A DNA stretch of 50,655 bases from Kiritimatiellia bacterium (GCA_017962315.1 JAGCVN010000081.1:1-50655), one strand, 5' to 3'. Counted from the stretch's first letter, positions 6,730-15,178 are shown. Notes: generated from the sequence alone by a model not told the origin. Numbers and translations are program-made.

Positions 6730-9409
6730 CGGCTTTTATGGCTTTTTTCGCTATGTTTCCATGTTTGGCTCACGCGCTTCCGGCCATTACCAACAGGCGC
6801 GGGACGCCGAGTTGGTGTACAGATTCAAACGGCAAGGGCGAAATGCCGACCTTTTCGGCGCGATGATCCGGGGCGTTGCCGCTCATTTCGGCTGCGGCGT
6901 GATTTTGGCTTGCCCCGGCCACACGCAAGCCGAGACGCAACTCCAGAAACTACTCGGCGGCGACCTTGTGCGGACGGCGGAAGTAAAGAGCCGCAAGTAC
7001 AACCACAAAGCCGAGATAGACTTCGACGGCGAGGCGGCGACCCTTGAACTTCGCCGCGACATAGGCGGGCAGCGCGTCCTTTTCGTGGACGACGTTGCAA
7101 CCACCGGGCGGACGTTGGGATTTTTTAGGCGGTTTTTGACCGATCACGGCGCGACCGAGGTTGTGTGCCTTGTTTTGGGCATCAATGAGCGGTTGAACCC
7201 TACCGAGGCGGACTTTGAGATCACCTACACGACCGCCGACGCGAAAACTGGCGTGGAACGCGCCGCCGACCATGTTGCGAAATATCAGGACATTGCCGCC
7301 GACCTTGACGCCGCGCTTGCTGGCATTGACTGGAAACGCCGCCGCCGGGCCGAGCGGGACTTCCTGTATTTTCTCCGCACGTATTGCACCAGCGACGACC
7401 CCGGCACGGGCGCGTTTCTGGAAATCCCGCCGCCGCCGTCCATGCAGCCGATTGTTCGCGACATGGAACAGGCAATCGGCGACGCTTCTATCCCCTACCA
7501 CATCCGAGTTGCCAGAGGCCACGGCAAGACCGCATACACCAAGGGCGCGGCGTTGTGGGTTGCCGCGACCGGGCGCAGACGGTACGAAGTGGTGGTCGGC
7601 GCAAACGACGGCAACGCGGCCAACATCATCGAGGATATTTTCGCCGCCGTCACTTCCGGCCCCGCGTTCATTCATGATTTCCCCGAAATCGCCCTGCCGT
7701 TCCTGAAACTTGCCGGGGCATACCAGCGGGCGAAAACCCAGAAGTACCACGGCAAGCTGACGAACCCGCGCAAAGCCGCCGACCGCATCGTGTTTCCGTC
7801 CGTCGCCGATCCACGGACGGGGCGACCCTTCCCGTCGTCCGGCGTGATACTTGACGCAATCGGCTTCAACGCGGGGGCGCGTGGAAAGGCGAAAGGCATC
7901 CTCCGCCCGGACTTCCTGATTTTCGACGACCTCCAGAACGACGACAAGGCGCAGAGCGAAGGACAGGTCGGCAAAATGGCCGCGAAGATCAAAAAGACCT
8001 TCATGGGGCTTGCCGGGCACAGGAAGAAGATCGCGGCAATAATGACCTCGACGCCGATTGAAGCCGACGACCTTTCAGAGACGTTCGCAGCTGATCCCGG
8101 CTGGAAGACGAAGACCTACAAGATGGTGACGGCCTGGCCGAAGTGCCACAACCCGGAGGCGACCGCCGAAGAGCGCAAGGGCGTCCGCGACCTTTGGGCC
8201 GAGTATTGGGACATATTCCAAGCCGAGAAAGCCGCCGACCGCTTGCCGCATATCGCCGCGAACCGCTTTTATCGGAAGTACCGCAAGGAGATGGACGCCG
8301 GCGCGTCCGTCCTGAATCCGCGAAACTTCGACCCGGCGACCGAGATCAGCGGAATCCAACACGCCATGAACATTCTGTTCCGCGACGGCGAGGCGACGTT
8401 TATGAGCGAATACCAGATGCAGCCGCCGCGCAATGCGTTCGCGTTCGAGTTGTCCGCGCGGCACATCCTCTCCCGCGTCAGGCGCGGCGTCCCGCCGAAG
8501 ACCATACCGCCCGCGACCGTCTTCACCGCCGCCGCAACAGACATCAACCCCGGCTATGCGATAACCACGGCAATCACGGCCTTCGACATACGGCTGACCG
8601 CGCTTGTCACGTCCTACCACGTCACCAGAATCAGAATCCCGGAGAATTTGAACGACACCGAGTTTAACGCCCGGCTCTTCGCCGCCCTGAAAGCACACGC
8701 CCGCGAGATCATGGCGCAGGGAATCCACATCGACAAGTGGGGCATAGACGCGGGCGGGCGGCAATTCAACACCGTGACCGCTTTCGTTCCGACCGTCGCC
8801 GCCGAGTTTGGGATCGAGGCCGTCGCCATGTTGGGCCGAGCCGGGCAGAACTGGAACCCGAACGTCCGCAGCCGAATCCGCAGCGAGAAGAACGCGACCA
8901 TCTTGTGCCGTGACCCGCAGGGGCGGCGTTGGCTTGCGTGGAACGCCGACGAGTACAAGGAGAATATGCACAGGGCGTGGGGAGCGGAGCCGGGCGCGGA
9001 CGGCGGGCTTTCCCTGTTCGACGGCAACGCCAACCACTACCGCTTCGCCGTACAAGTGGCGAACGAGAAACTCAAGGCGAAGACCAAGGTGAAGTCGACC
9101 GTGGACGGCAAGGAGCGGTACGCCTACAAGTGGCAGACGAAGAACCCGCACGATTTCGGCGACTGCCTTGCCATGTGCTACGCGCTTGCGGGCGCGGAAG
9201 GTTTGACCGGGGAAGGAGAAACCATGCCAACCAAGAAGAAATCGCGCCTCGCAATCGGCGGCAAGATCGTCGGCGCGAAGAATGAAGAGCCACCGATCAC
9301 GGAAGCCGGGGCCGCTTCCGTCCTGAAGGATGAAAACGGGAACTGGCCACCGCAGCAGCCGAGGGCGAAGAAGAAGCACCGCATCGCAATCGGCGGGAGA
9401 CTTTACTGA
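6698..9409 (+). CDS. Phosphoribosyltransferase-large terminase fusion
   Basis: A 903-residue protein with two parts. Residues about 25-210 form a type I phosphoribosyltransferase domain (ComF-like) with a canonical PRPP loop VLFVDDVATTGRTL at 127-140. From about 213 the sequence is a large terminase: Walker A ARGHGKTAY near 272-280, Walker B FLIFDDLQ near 406-413, and an RNase H-like nuclease with aspartates in ATDINPG (613-619), WGIDAGG (681-687) and HDFGD (818-822). The terminase packages phage DNA into proheads; the role of the transferase is unknown. ATG 6698 is preferred because GAGAAG lies nine bases upstream; ATG 6761 would keep the full PRPP loop but has no ribosome site. The frame is uninterrupted. 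Confidence 0.85.
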   Translation: MENKCRLLKHSGFYGFFRYVSMFGSRASGHYQQARDAELVYRFKRQGRNADLFGAMIRGVAAHFGCGVILACPGHTQAETQLQKLLGGDLVRTAEVKSRKYNHKAEIDFDGEAATLELRRDIGGQRVLFVDDVATTGRTLGFFRRFLTDHGATEVVCLVLGINERLNPTEADFEITYTTADAKTGVERAADHVAKYQDIAADLDAALAGIDWKRRRRAERDFLYFLRTYCTSDDPGTGAFLEIPPPPSMQPIVRDMEQAIGDASIPYHIRVARGHGKTAYTKGAALWVAATGRRRYEVVVGANDGNAANIIEDIFAAVTSGPAFIHDFPEIALPFLKLAGAYQRAKTQKYHGKLTNPRKAADRIVFPSVADPRTGRPFPSSGVILDAIGFNAGARGKAKGILRPDFLIFDDLQNDDKAQSEGQVGKMAAKIKKTFMGLAGHRKKIAAIMTSTPIEADDLSETFAADPGWKTKTYKMVTAWPKCHNPEATAEERKGVRDLWAEYWDIFQAEKAADRLPHIAANRFYRKYRKEMDAGASVLNPRNFDPATEISGIQHAMNILFRDGEATFMSEYQMQPPRNAFAFELSARHILSRVRRGVPPKTIPPATVFTAAATDINPGYAITTAITAFDIRLTALVTSYHVTRIRIPENLNDTEFNARLFAALKAHAREIMAQGIHIDKWGIDAGGRQFNTVTAFVPTVAAEFGIEAVAMLGRAGQNWNPNVRSRIRSEKNATILCRDPQGRRWLAWNADEYKENMHRAWGAEPGADGGLSLFDGNANHYRFAVQVANEKLKAKTKVKSTVDGKERYAYKWQTKNPHDFGDCLAMCYALAGAEGLTGEGETMPTKKKSRLAIGGKIVGAKNEEPPITEAGAASVLKDENGNWPPQQPRAKKKHRIAIGGRLY
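6721..6759. repeat. Perfect 11-bp inverted repeat at gene junction
   Basis: GAAACATAGCG at 6721-6731 is exactly complementary to 6749-6759, with a 17-base T-rich loop. It spans the stop codon of the SLOG gene and the first codons of the fused terminase gene, and ends just before an alternative in-frame ATG at 6761. No T tract follows the stem, so it is not an obvious terminator. It could affect translation of the fused gene or mark a recombination joint. Confidence 0.6.
9211..9226 (+). promoter_or_regulatory. Internal ribosome site in terminase gene
   Basis: GGAAGGAG followed by ATG 9224, in frame with the terminase. It would give a 61-residue basic C-terminal product with two related blocks, KKKSRLAIGGKI and KKKHRIAIGGRL. 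This looks like a once separate small gene joined to the terminase by loss of a stop, with its start signal kept. Whether the short product is made is unknown. Confidence 0.5.
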
Positions 9410-9411
9410 CC

Positions 9412-10305
9412 ATGCGCGTTGCCATCCATAGTGTTGACGGGATGAAATTCCCGAACCTTGCGCTAATGCGAATATCGGCATGGCACAAGGCACATGGTGA
9501 CACCGTAGAATGGTTTGCCCCGCTTGCGAAATATGACCGAATTTATGCCTCTAAGATTTTCACCTTCACGCCGGACGATCCGTATTTGCCGCCGGACGCG
9601 ATCAAAGGCGGCACGGGGTACAATGCCGCAAGCCGACTACCGCAAGACATAGACGAGACGCCGCCGGACTATTCAATTTATCCACAGTTTGACGCGGCTT
9701 ATGGATTTCTAACAAGAGGATGCCCGAACAAATGCCCGTGGTGTGTCGTGCCGCGAAAGGAGGGCGGGCTTCGCGTCGTCGCCGACATTGAGGACATTTG
9801 CCGGACAAATACAGGATTTCGGCGGACGGCAATTCTGATGGACAATAACTTCCTTGCCGCTCCGCCTGACTATTGCCGCCAACAGATCGAAAAAATGCAA
9901 CGGCTGAAAATCCGAGTTGACTTTAACCAAGCGACAGACGCCAGATTGTACAACGAAGAAACGGCGCGGATGATGGCGACCGTGCCTTATCTGAAATATG
10001 CGCGGATTTCGTGCGACACGGACGCCATGTTGCCGCATTGCGTCCGCGCCATTTCGCTTTTGCGGAAATTCGGCTACCGTGGCGACGTGTTTTGTTATGT
10101 GCTTTCAAAGGCCGACGGCATTGCGTCCGCGCTTGATCGGATTTATGGCCTAATGGCGGCAGACCGCCGGGCCATTCCGTTTGTCATGCCTTACCGTGAC
10201 TTTGAGCATTACACGACGGAAGTCGCGCCAGAGTTGCGTCGCCTTGCGCGTTGGTGCAATCGTGCATGGATTAGAAAGGCTTGCCGCTTTTGTGACTACA
10301 AGTAA
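9412..10305 (+). CDS. Phage radical SAM enzyme
   Basis: A 297-residue radical SAM protein. The 4Fe-4S cluster motif CX3CX2C is at C104, C108 and C111 (RGCPNKCPWC). The first 90 residues contain the family pattern PNLALMRISAWHKAHGD and KGGTGY; later segments ILMDNNFLA and DFNQATDARLY fit the barrel. A second Cys pair (CRFC) lies at the C-terminus. I recognise this as a recurrent phage radical SAM type, but its substrate is not known. It follows the terminase by two bases and precedes the portal region, an odd place for an enzyme, so it may be a moron gene. Base composition looks slightly more AT-rich than its neighbours. Confidence 0.85.
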   Translation: MRVAIHSVDGMKFPNLALMRISAWHKAHGDTVEWFAPLAKYDRIYASKIFTFTPDDPYLPPDAIKGGTGYNAASRLPQDIDETPPDYSIYPQFDAAYGFLTRGCPNKCPWCVVPRKEGGLRVVADIEDICRTNTGFRRTAILMDNNFLAAPPDYCRQQIEKMQRLKIRVDFNQATDARLYNEETARMMATVPYLKYARISCDTDAMLPHCVRAISLLRKFGYRGDVFCYVLSKADGIASALDRIYGLMAADRRAIPFVMPYRDFEHYTTEVAPELRRLARWCNRAWIRKACRFCDYK

Positions 10306-10315
10306 GGAATCAGAG

Positions 10316-10462
10316 ATGGAATACGACACCCGCGACATCTTGCCCGACGAATACCGCAACCGCAAGGAACGCCCGAAACGCCGCCGCGATTTCAATTCCG
10401 CGTCGTTTCGCGTTGTTTCGCTAAATGACGACGGTTGCGAAACGAAGCGAAAGAAAATTTGA
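10316..10462 (+). CDS. Small basic protein
   Basis: A 48-residue, strongly basic protein (RNRKERPKRRRDF). ATG 10316 has AAGGAATCAGAG just upstream. No family recognised. Its 3' third encodes a long hairpin (next entry), so part of its sequence may be shaped by RNA structure. It lies between the radical SAM and connector-like genes. Confidence 0.5.
   Translation: MEYDTRDILPDEYRNRKERPKRRRDFNSASFRVVSLNDDGCETKRKKI
10406..10452 (+). other. Hairpin at end of small ORF
   Basis: Bases 10406-10421 pair with 10437-10452 (14 Watson-Crick pairs, one G-T pair, one mismatch, 15-base loop). No T tract follows, so it may stall ribosomes or protect RNA rather than terminate. Confidence 0.45.
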
Positions 10463-10475
10463 CCGCCGCGCCAAA

Positions 10476-10497
10476 GGTGAAGAAAGGAAACTTCACC
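10476..10497 (+). promoter_or_regulatory. Hairpin presenting a ribosome-binding site
   Basis: GGTGAAG at 10476-10482 pairs exactly with CTTCACC at 10491-10497. The Shine-Dalgarno-like AAAGG sits in the loop, and ATG 10499 follows two bases after the stem. This may tune translation of the connector-like gene. Confidence 0.45.
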
Positions 10498-10498
10498 A

Positions 10499-11002
10499 AT
10501 GGCGAGACGATTTACAGACCGCGCCGTGTTCGACGGCGAGACGCTAAACGGGACTTTCACGGCCCCGGACGGCGCGACCGCCGTCACCGTCAAACTTGCG
10601 GACGGGGCGAAGACCGCCGACGTTGCCGCGATAGACAACGGCGACGGCACATGGACGGCGACGGCCACCGCCGAGACGCTTGCGGGCTTTTCGGGCGCGA
10701 CGCGCTGGATCGTCTACGCGACCACGGCAAGCGGGACGGAGGCGATTGCGTCCGGCGCGGTGTACATCCGCCCGCTTGTTTCCAGATACCGGGCGGTCGT
10801 CGCCGCAGTAGAGACGGCCCTCCAGAATTACGGGAACAACCCGAACAAGACCATAACCGTCGGCGAACTCTCGATCACCTACAAAGACTACGCCGACCTC
10901 CTGTCAATCCTTGCCTATTGGCGCAGACGCGCCGAAGAGGACGAGACTGGCCAGCAGCCCAAAGCCAACGGGCCGCAATTCATGAAAGTGAGGTTCGTGT
11001 AA
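10499..11002 (+). CDS. Connector-like structural protein with beta-rich N-terminus
   Basis: A 167-residue protein. Residues 1-95 look like an immunoglobulin-like beta domain (FTAPDGATAVTVKLADG, GDGTWTATATAETL). Residues about 97-150 form a helical part (VAAVETALQNYGNN, then LSITYKDYADLLSILAYWRRRAEEDE), similar to the small gpW/head-tail joining proteins found beside portals. The stop overlaps the portal start by one base. Structural assignment is by position and pattern, not by a decisive motif. Confidence 0.55.
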   Translation: MARRFTDRAVFDGETLNGTFTAPDGATAVTVKLADGAKTADVAAIDNGDGTWTATATAETLAGFSGATRWIVYATTASGTEAIASGAVYIRPLVSRYRAVVAAVETALQNYGNNPNKTITVGELSITYKDYADLLSILAYWRRRAEEDETGQQPKANGPQFMKVRFV

Positions 11003-12501
11003 TGTTCGACTTCCTGAAACGACTGGCAAGGGCGAAGCCGGAACAACCCGCGCACAACACGCGGCTCGTTCGCTCATTCAGCGCGGCGCAGGTTTCGCGG
11101 ACTTTGGCCCCGTGGAAATGGGACGGCGGTTTTTCCAACACGGAGATCGCCGCCGCGCTTTCGACGATCCGGCAGCGTTCGCGGGACATGGAGAAGAACA
11201 GCGAACACTACCTCCGCTGGCTTGACCTATTCGTCGCGAACGTCGTCGGTGACGGTTTCAAGTTTAAGCCCTTGCCGGGACGCGAGACGAATGTCGAGAA
11301 GGTTGACGCGAAAGCGGCGGCGTTCCTGGCCTACCATTGGTGGAAATGGACGACCGACCCGGAACTGGCCGACGTGACGGGCCGCAAGTCGTTCGCGGCA
11401 ATTTGCCGACTTTGCGCGTCGAATTGGGCGCGGGACGGCGAAGCGTTTGTCCTGATAGACCGCGCCGCCCAGAACGATTACGGCTTTGCGCTCCGCGTGA
11501 TCCGTCCGGACGCGATGGACGAGACGATGAATCTCAACGGCACGGCGACCGCTATCCGCAACGGTGTAGAGGTTGATCGCCGGACATTGCGCCCCGTCGC
11601 CTACTATTTCCGCGCAGACCGCGAAGACCCGGCGGCGGCGTTTATCGGCGGCAAGCCCGTCGTCCGCATACCCGCCGCGAACATTCTCCACCTCTACACG
11701 CAACACGACGAGACACAGACGCGGGGAATCCCGCTCGGCCATGCCGTGCTTTGCAAGTTGAAGATGCTTGACGAATACAACGTCTCGGAACTTGTCGCCG
11801 CCCGCGACGAATCAAACACGACGGGCGTCTATACCGCGCCCGCCGGACAGGGCGGCGAGATCGGCGAGTACGACGACGATCAATCCGCCGCGCTCACCAT
11901 GCCGAGCGAACCCGGCACGAAGATCATGCTCGAACAGGGATGGGACTACAAGACGGTCACGCCGTCGCACCCGAACCGCGAACTGACCAACTTCAAGAAC
12001 TCCATGCTCCGCGACGTGGCAAGCGGCCTCGGCCTTGAGTACGCCTGTTTCGCGAACGATTGGGCGGGCGTTTCGTTTTCGTCCGTCCGCGCCGGGACGC
12101 TTGCCGAGCGCGACCATTGGCGGACGCTCCAAGCCCAGATGATCGAACAGATCGTGGCCCCCGTGTTTCGGGCGTGGCTTGCGTCGTTCCTGAAATACCG
12201 CGCCTCGTCGCCATACGTCGCCGCCGACTACGCCCGGCTCGTCGAGCATGAGTTTCGCGGGCGGACGTGGGAGTGGGTTGATCCGATGAAGGACGTGAAC
12301 GCCGCCGCAGTCGCAGTCGCCCACGGTTGGAAGACCGACACCCAGATCGCCGCCGATTACGGCACGGACTACGAAGAGAACCTCGCCGAGCAGAAGCGGC
12401 TGAAGAAGAAAAAAGCCGACGCTGGGATTTTGACCGAACCGCCAAAGGTAGAGAATACACCCAAGACGGGAAAGGAGAACGATGAAGACAAGAACGATTG
12501 A
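11002..12501 (+). CDS. Portal protein, lambda gpB type
   Basis: A 499-residue portal protein of the lambda-type family, the dodecameric ring at the capsid vertex through which DNA enters and to which the tail attaches. Family features include the early IRQRSRDMEKNSEHYLRW segment, NVVGDGFKFKP, the RDGEAFVLID region and IPAANILHLYT, then a long helical C-terminal half. Start ATG 11002 (MFDFLKRLARAKPE) follows the connector-like stop directly; longer in-frame extensions upstream overlap that gene and are rejected. Its last 20 bases overlap the protease-capsid gene. The Lys/Glu-rich tail is typical of portals. Confidence 0.9.
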   Translation: MFDFLKRLARAKPEQPAHNTRLVRSFSAAQVSRTLAPWKWDGGFSNTEIAAALSTIRQRSRDMEKNSEHYLRWLDLFVANVVGDGFKFKPLPGRETNVEKVDAKAAAFLAYHWWKWTTDPELADVTGRKSFAAICRLCASNWARDGEAFVLIDRAAQNDYGFALRVIRPDAMDETMNLNGTATAIRNGVEVDRRTLRPVAYYFRADREDPAAAFIGGKPVVRIPAANILHLYTQHDETQTRGIPLGHAVLCKLKMLDEYNVSELVAARDESNTTGVYTAPAGQGGEIGEYDDDQSAALTMPSEPGTKIMLEQGWDYKTVTPSHPNRELTNFKNSMLRDVASGLGLEYACFANDWAGVSFSSVRAGTLAERDHWRTLQAQMIEQIVAPVFRAWLASFLKYRASSPYVAADYARLVEHEFRGRTWEWVDPMKDVNAAAVAVAHGWKTDTQIAADYGTDYEENLAEQKRLKKKKADAGILTEPPKVENTPKTGKENDEDKND

Positions 12502-14473
12502 CAGGCGCGTCCGCGCAGCTGACCCGAAAGGCGACAAGCGCAACTACCGCGCCGCCGAGTGGATCGTCGAGACGCGGGAAGTTGGCGAGGGCAAGGACAA
12601 GAAGACCGAGCGCGTCGTGCGTTGCTCGATTTCGTCCGAGACGCCATACCCCCGCTACATGGCAGACCCCGAAAGCGGCGAGTGGGTGAAAGCGTTAGAG
12701 GTACTCGGTCACGGGCCGGGCGAGATTGACGACACCCGGATGCGCGACGGGCTTGTCATTCAGGAAGACCATTGGGGCGACCAGATCGGGATCATGGACA
12801 AGCCGGAGGTCAAGGACGGCAAGATTTGCGGCACGATCCGTTTCGGCCATTCGCAGAAAGCGCGGGACATTGAGGCTGACGCCCTTGACGGCATAAAGCG
12901 CAATATGTCCGTCGGCTACATCGTGCACGAGTACAAGCGCGACGGCGTGGACGCGGCAACGGGGCTCCCGATTTTCCGCGTGACGAATTGGACGCCCTAC
13001 GAGGCGTCGTTTGTGAACGTCCCGGCGGATACCGGGGTGGGCGTTGGCAGAAATGCTGGCGCAGAACTGAAACCAAAAACCTCAACCTCGGCGGCGATAC
13101 CCGCCGTCGGAGAAAGGAAAACGACCATGAAGTACACCGCCGAGCAGAGGCAGAAGATCAGAGAACTCGCTGCCGCCGCTCATGTTCCCGGCGAGGAAGT
13201 CGCCGACATACTCACCTCCGAGCGTTCCTTCGAGGAAGTCCGCGAGGAACTCCTGAACCGCCGCGAGAAGTATCTCGCAGAGTTGGCGAAGAAGCCCGCG
13301 AAGCCCGCCGAGGAATCCCGCGCCGCCATTGACGAGGGCGACAAGGCGAAGATTCGCCAGAAGTACGACTTCGCCAAGGTGCTGCGCTACTACGCCGAGG
13401 TCGCCGAGTCGAAGTATTCGACCATCGACATCGGTTTCGAGCGCGAGATTTCCGACGAACTGGCGAAGCAGACTGGCCGCGCCGTGCAGGGAATCCTCCT
13501 CCCCGATTTTGTCGGCAACCGTGCGGCGGCGAACTCCACCGACGGCGGACTGACGCTCGGCACCCCGGCCTACGACCAGGACACCAGCGCGGGCGGAATC
13601 TCCGGCATTGGCGGCGCGGGCAAGAACCTCATCGCGACGCTGCTGCTTTCCGGGCAGTTTATCGACGCGCTTGTCTTGATGCTTGTCCTTCGCGACCAGT
13701 TGGGCGCGGAGGTGCTTACCGGGCTTGTCGGGAACATTTCGATCCCCAAGGGCGGCAGCATTACGGGCGGCTGGATTTCCACCGAGGGCGGCAACGCCGC
13801 GAAGAAGAACCCAACCTTCGGGCAGATCACGGCGACGCCGCACACTTACGGCGCGTATGTGGACATTACGCGGAAACTGCTTCTGCAGTCGTCCGTCACT
13901 GTTCAGGCCAAGGTGCTGGAATGGCTCATGTACGCTTGCGCCGCCGGAATCGAGACCGCCGCGTTTCAGGGCACGGGAACGAGCGGCCAGCCCACTGGCC
14001 TTTGCGCCGCGCTTACTGGCACGGCATGGAGCAACGCGCCGACGTTCGACAAGATCGTCGACCTTATCGCCGCGACCAAGACCGCGAACTCCTACAAGCC
14101 GTCGATGAAGTTTGTCGGCAATGCGGGCGTTTGGGCGAAACTGGCGAAGACCCGCGACTACGAGGTGCTGACCGACGGGGCGCAGACGCCGAAGAACGTC
14201 GGCGCAATCGGCGGATCCGTCCGTCTCCTTGACACGGCGACGAACAAGGTCATCGGGCGCGATTTCGTCGAGGCGAACCTCATGCCCGCCGCGAAGCTGC
14301 TCTTTGGCGACTTCACGCAGCTGACCGTCTGCCTTTGGAGCGGCACGGACATCATCGTCGACCCCTACGCGAACGACACGAACGGCGGGCTCCGCCTTGT
14401 GGCGTTGCAGGACAGCGACATCCTCATCAAGAGGCCGGAATCGTTCGCGCTTGCGACGGGCGTTCACGCCTAA
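12482..14473 (+). CDS. Prohead protease-major capsid fusion
   Basis: A 663-residue fused protein. Residues 1-200 are an HK97-type prohead protease (S78 fold) with likely catalytic His97 (QEDHWGD) and Ser143 (NMSVGYIV). Residues 216-310 are charged and helical, like a scaffold or delta domain. Residues about 320-663 are an HK97-fold major capsid protein (VQGILLPDFVG, IPKGGSITGGWISTEGG, YVDITRKLLLQSS). The protease would cleave the delta region during maturation. An internal start at 13127 could supply the capsid part alone in excess. A strong terminator follows. Confidence 0.92.
   Translation: MKTRTIDRRVRAADPKGDKRNYRAAEWIVETREVGEGKDKKTERVVRCSISSETPYPRYMADPESGEWVKALEVLGHGPGEIDDTRMRDGLVIQEDHWGDQIGIMDKPEVKDGKICGTIRFGHSQKARDIEADALDGIKRNMSVGYIVHEYKRDGVDAATGLPIFRVTNWTPYEASFVNVPADTGVGVGRNAGAELKPKTSTSAAIPAVGERKTTMKYTAEQRQKIRELAAAAHVPGEEVADILTSERSFEEVREELLNRREKYLAELAKKPAKPAEESRAAIDEGDKAKIRQKYDFAKVLRYYAEVAESKYSTIDIGFEREISDELAKQTGRAVQGILLPDFVGNRAAANSTDGGLTLGTPAYDQDTSAGGISGIGGAGKNLIATLLLSGQFIDALVLMLVLRDQLGAEVLTGLVGNISIPKGGSITGGWISTEGGNAAKKNPTFGQITATPHTYGAYVDITRKLLLQSSVTVQAKVLEWLMYACAAGIETAAFQGTGTSGQPTGLCAALTGTAWSNAPTFDKIVDLIAATKTANSYKPSMKFVGNAGVWAKLAKTRDYEVLTDGAQTPKNVGAIGGSVRLLDTATNKVIGRDFVEANLMPAAKLLFGDFTQLTVCLWSGTDIIVDPYANDTNGGLRLVALQDSDILIKRPESFALATGVHA
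13109..13129 (+). promoter_or_regulatory. Internal ribosome site for capsid part
   Basis: GGAGAAAGGA at 13109-13118 followed eight bases later by in-frame ATG 13127, codon 216 of the fusion. Initiation here would make a 448-residue scaffold-capsid protein without the protease, solving the need for many capsid copies per protease. Confidence 0.65.
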
Positions 14474-14482
14474 TCCCCCAAG

Positions 14483-14522
14483 CCCCCGGCGGAGTTGATC
14501 GTCCTTCGCCGCCGGGGGTTTT
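14483..14522 (+). terminator. Rho-independent terminator after capsid gene
   Basis: CCCCCGGCGG (14483-14492) pairs perfectly with CCGCCGGGGG (14509-14518), followed by TTTT. It lies ten bases after the capsid stop and probably limits or attenuates transcription into head-completion and tail genes. Confidence 0.8.
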
Positions 14523-14561
14523 GCACCCCAATTCACTCCCTAAAGACAAGGGAAAGAGTAA

Positions 14562-15176
14562 ATGGCACTCCGCGAAGATTTCCGCAACGCCCTCGGCGCG
14601 ATTGCGACCGCCGTCCCGGAAGCCGCCCGCACCATGCGGCACGGCGAATGGGAAAGCGGCCCAGTCGTGCAGTCGTCGTCGCGGGACATCGCGGAGGCCG
14701 TTTCAGACGCCGCGCCCGGAGAGGCGGCGCGGTACGTCGCAAACGCGGCGGACTTCCCGACGCTGGAACGCGGCGCGGCGGTGGAGTTGGGCGAATCGCT
14801 CCGCGTTGTCGTTTCGCTGAAAGAGGACGCGGTCGGCGCGACGTTCACCGTCGGGCTTTCGGCGGAGTTTGAGATATGCCCGGCGGCTTACAAGGGGACG
14901 CGACGAGAGAACGGCAGGGCGCGGACGATCCAGCACCCGCTCGACATCCTGTTGCTGGAGAACGGCACGGCGGACAACTACACGGACGCGCTTGCGCCCA
15001 CCTACGCCGAAGCCTACCTCGTCGCGATACGCGGCGCGGACTGGCCGGAAACGTCCGCCCCGGAGCCGTCCGACACAATCGAAGTCGCCCCGGACGGCCA
15101 CCCCCTCACCCTCAAAGTTTCCACCGTCACGCGGCACGGCGGTTGGTACATCCTGAAATGCCGCACAAGGGGCTGA
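14562..15176 (+). CDS. Probable head-completion protein
   Basis: A 204-residue protein directly after the capsid gene and its terminator, with a good AAGGGAAAGAG site before ATG 14562. Sequence is acidic and beta-rich in the middle, with a C-terminal LTLKVSTVTRHGGWYILKC. No motif fixes its family. Position suggests a head-closure or adaptor protein. Confidence 0.55.
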   Translation: MALREDFRNALGAIATAVPEAARTMRHGEWESGPVVQSSSRDIAEAVSDAAPGEAARYVANAADFPTLERGAAVELGESLRVVVSLKEDAVGATFTVGLSAEFEICPAAYKGTRRENGRARTIQHPLDILLLENGTADNYTDALAPTYAEAYLVAIRGADWPETSAPEPSDTIEVAPDGHPLTLKVSTVTRHGGWYILKCRTRG

Positions 15177-15178
15177 CT

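Noticed and set aside
13082..14536. Long minus-strand open frame opposite the capsid gene
   Set aside because: It is a mirror of GC-rich codons; the plus-strand frame has clear capsid and protease motifs. The same applies to 8075-9493 minus opposite the terminase and 48478-50346 minus opposite pckG.
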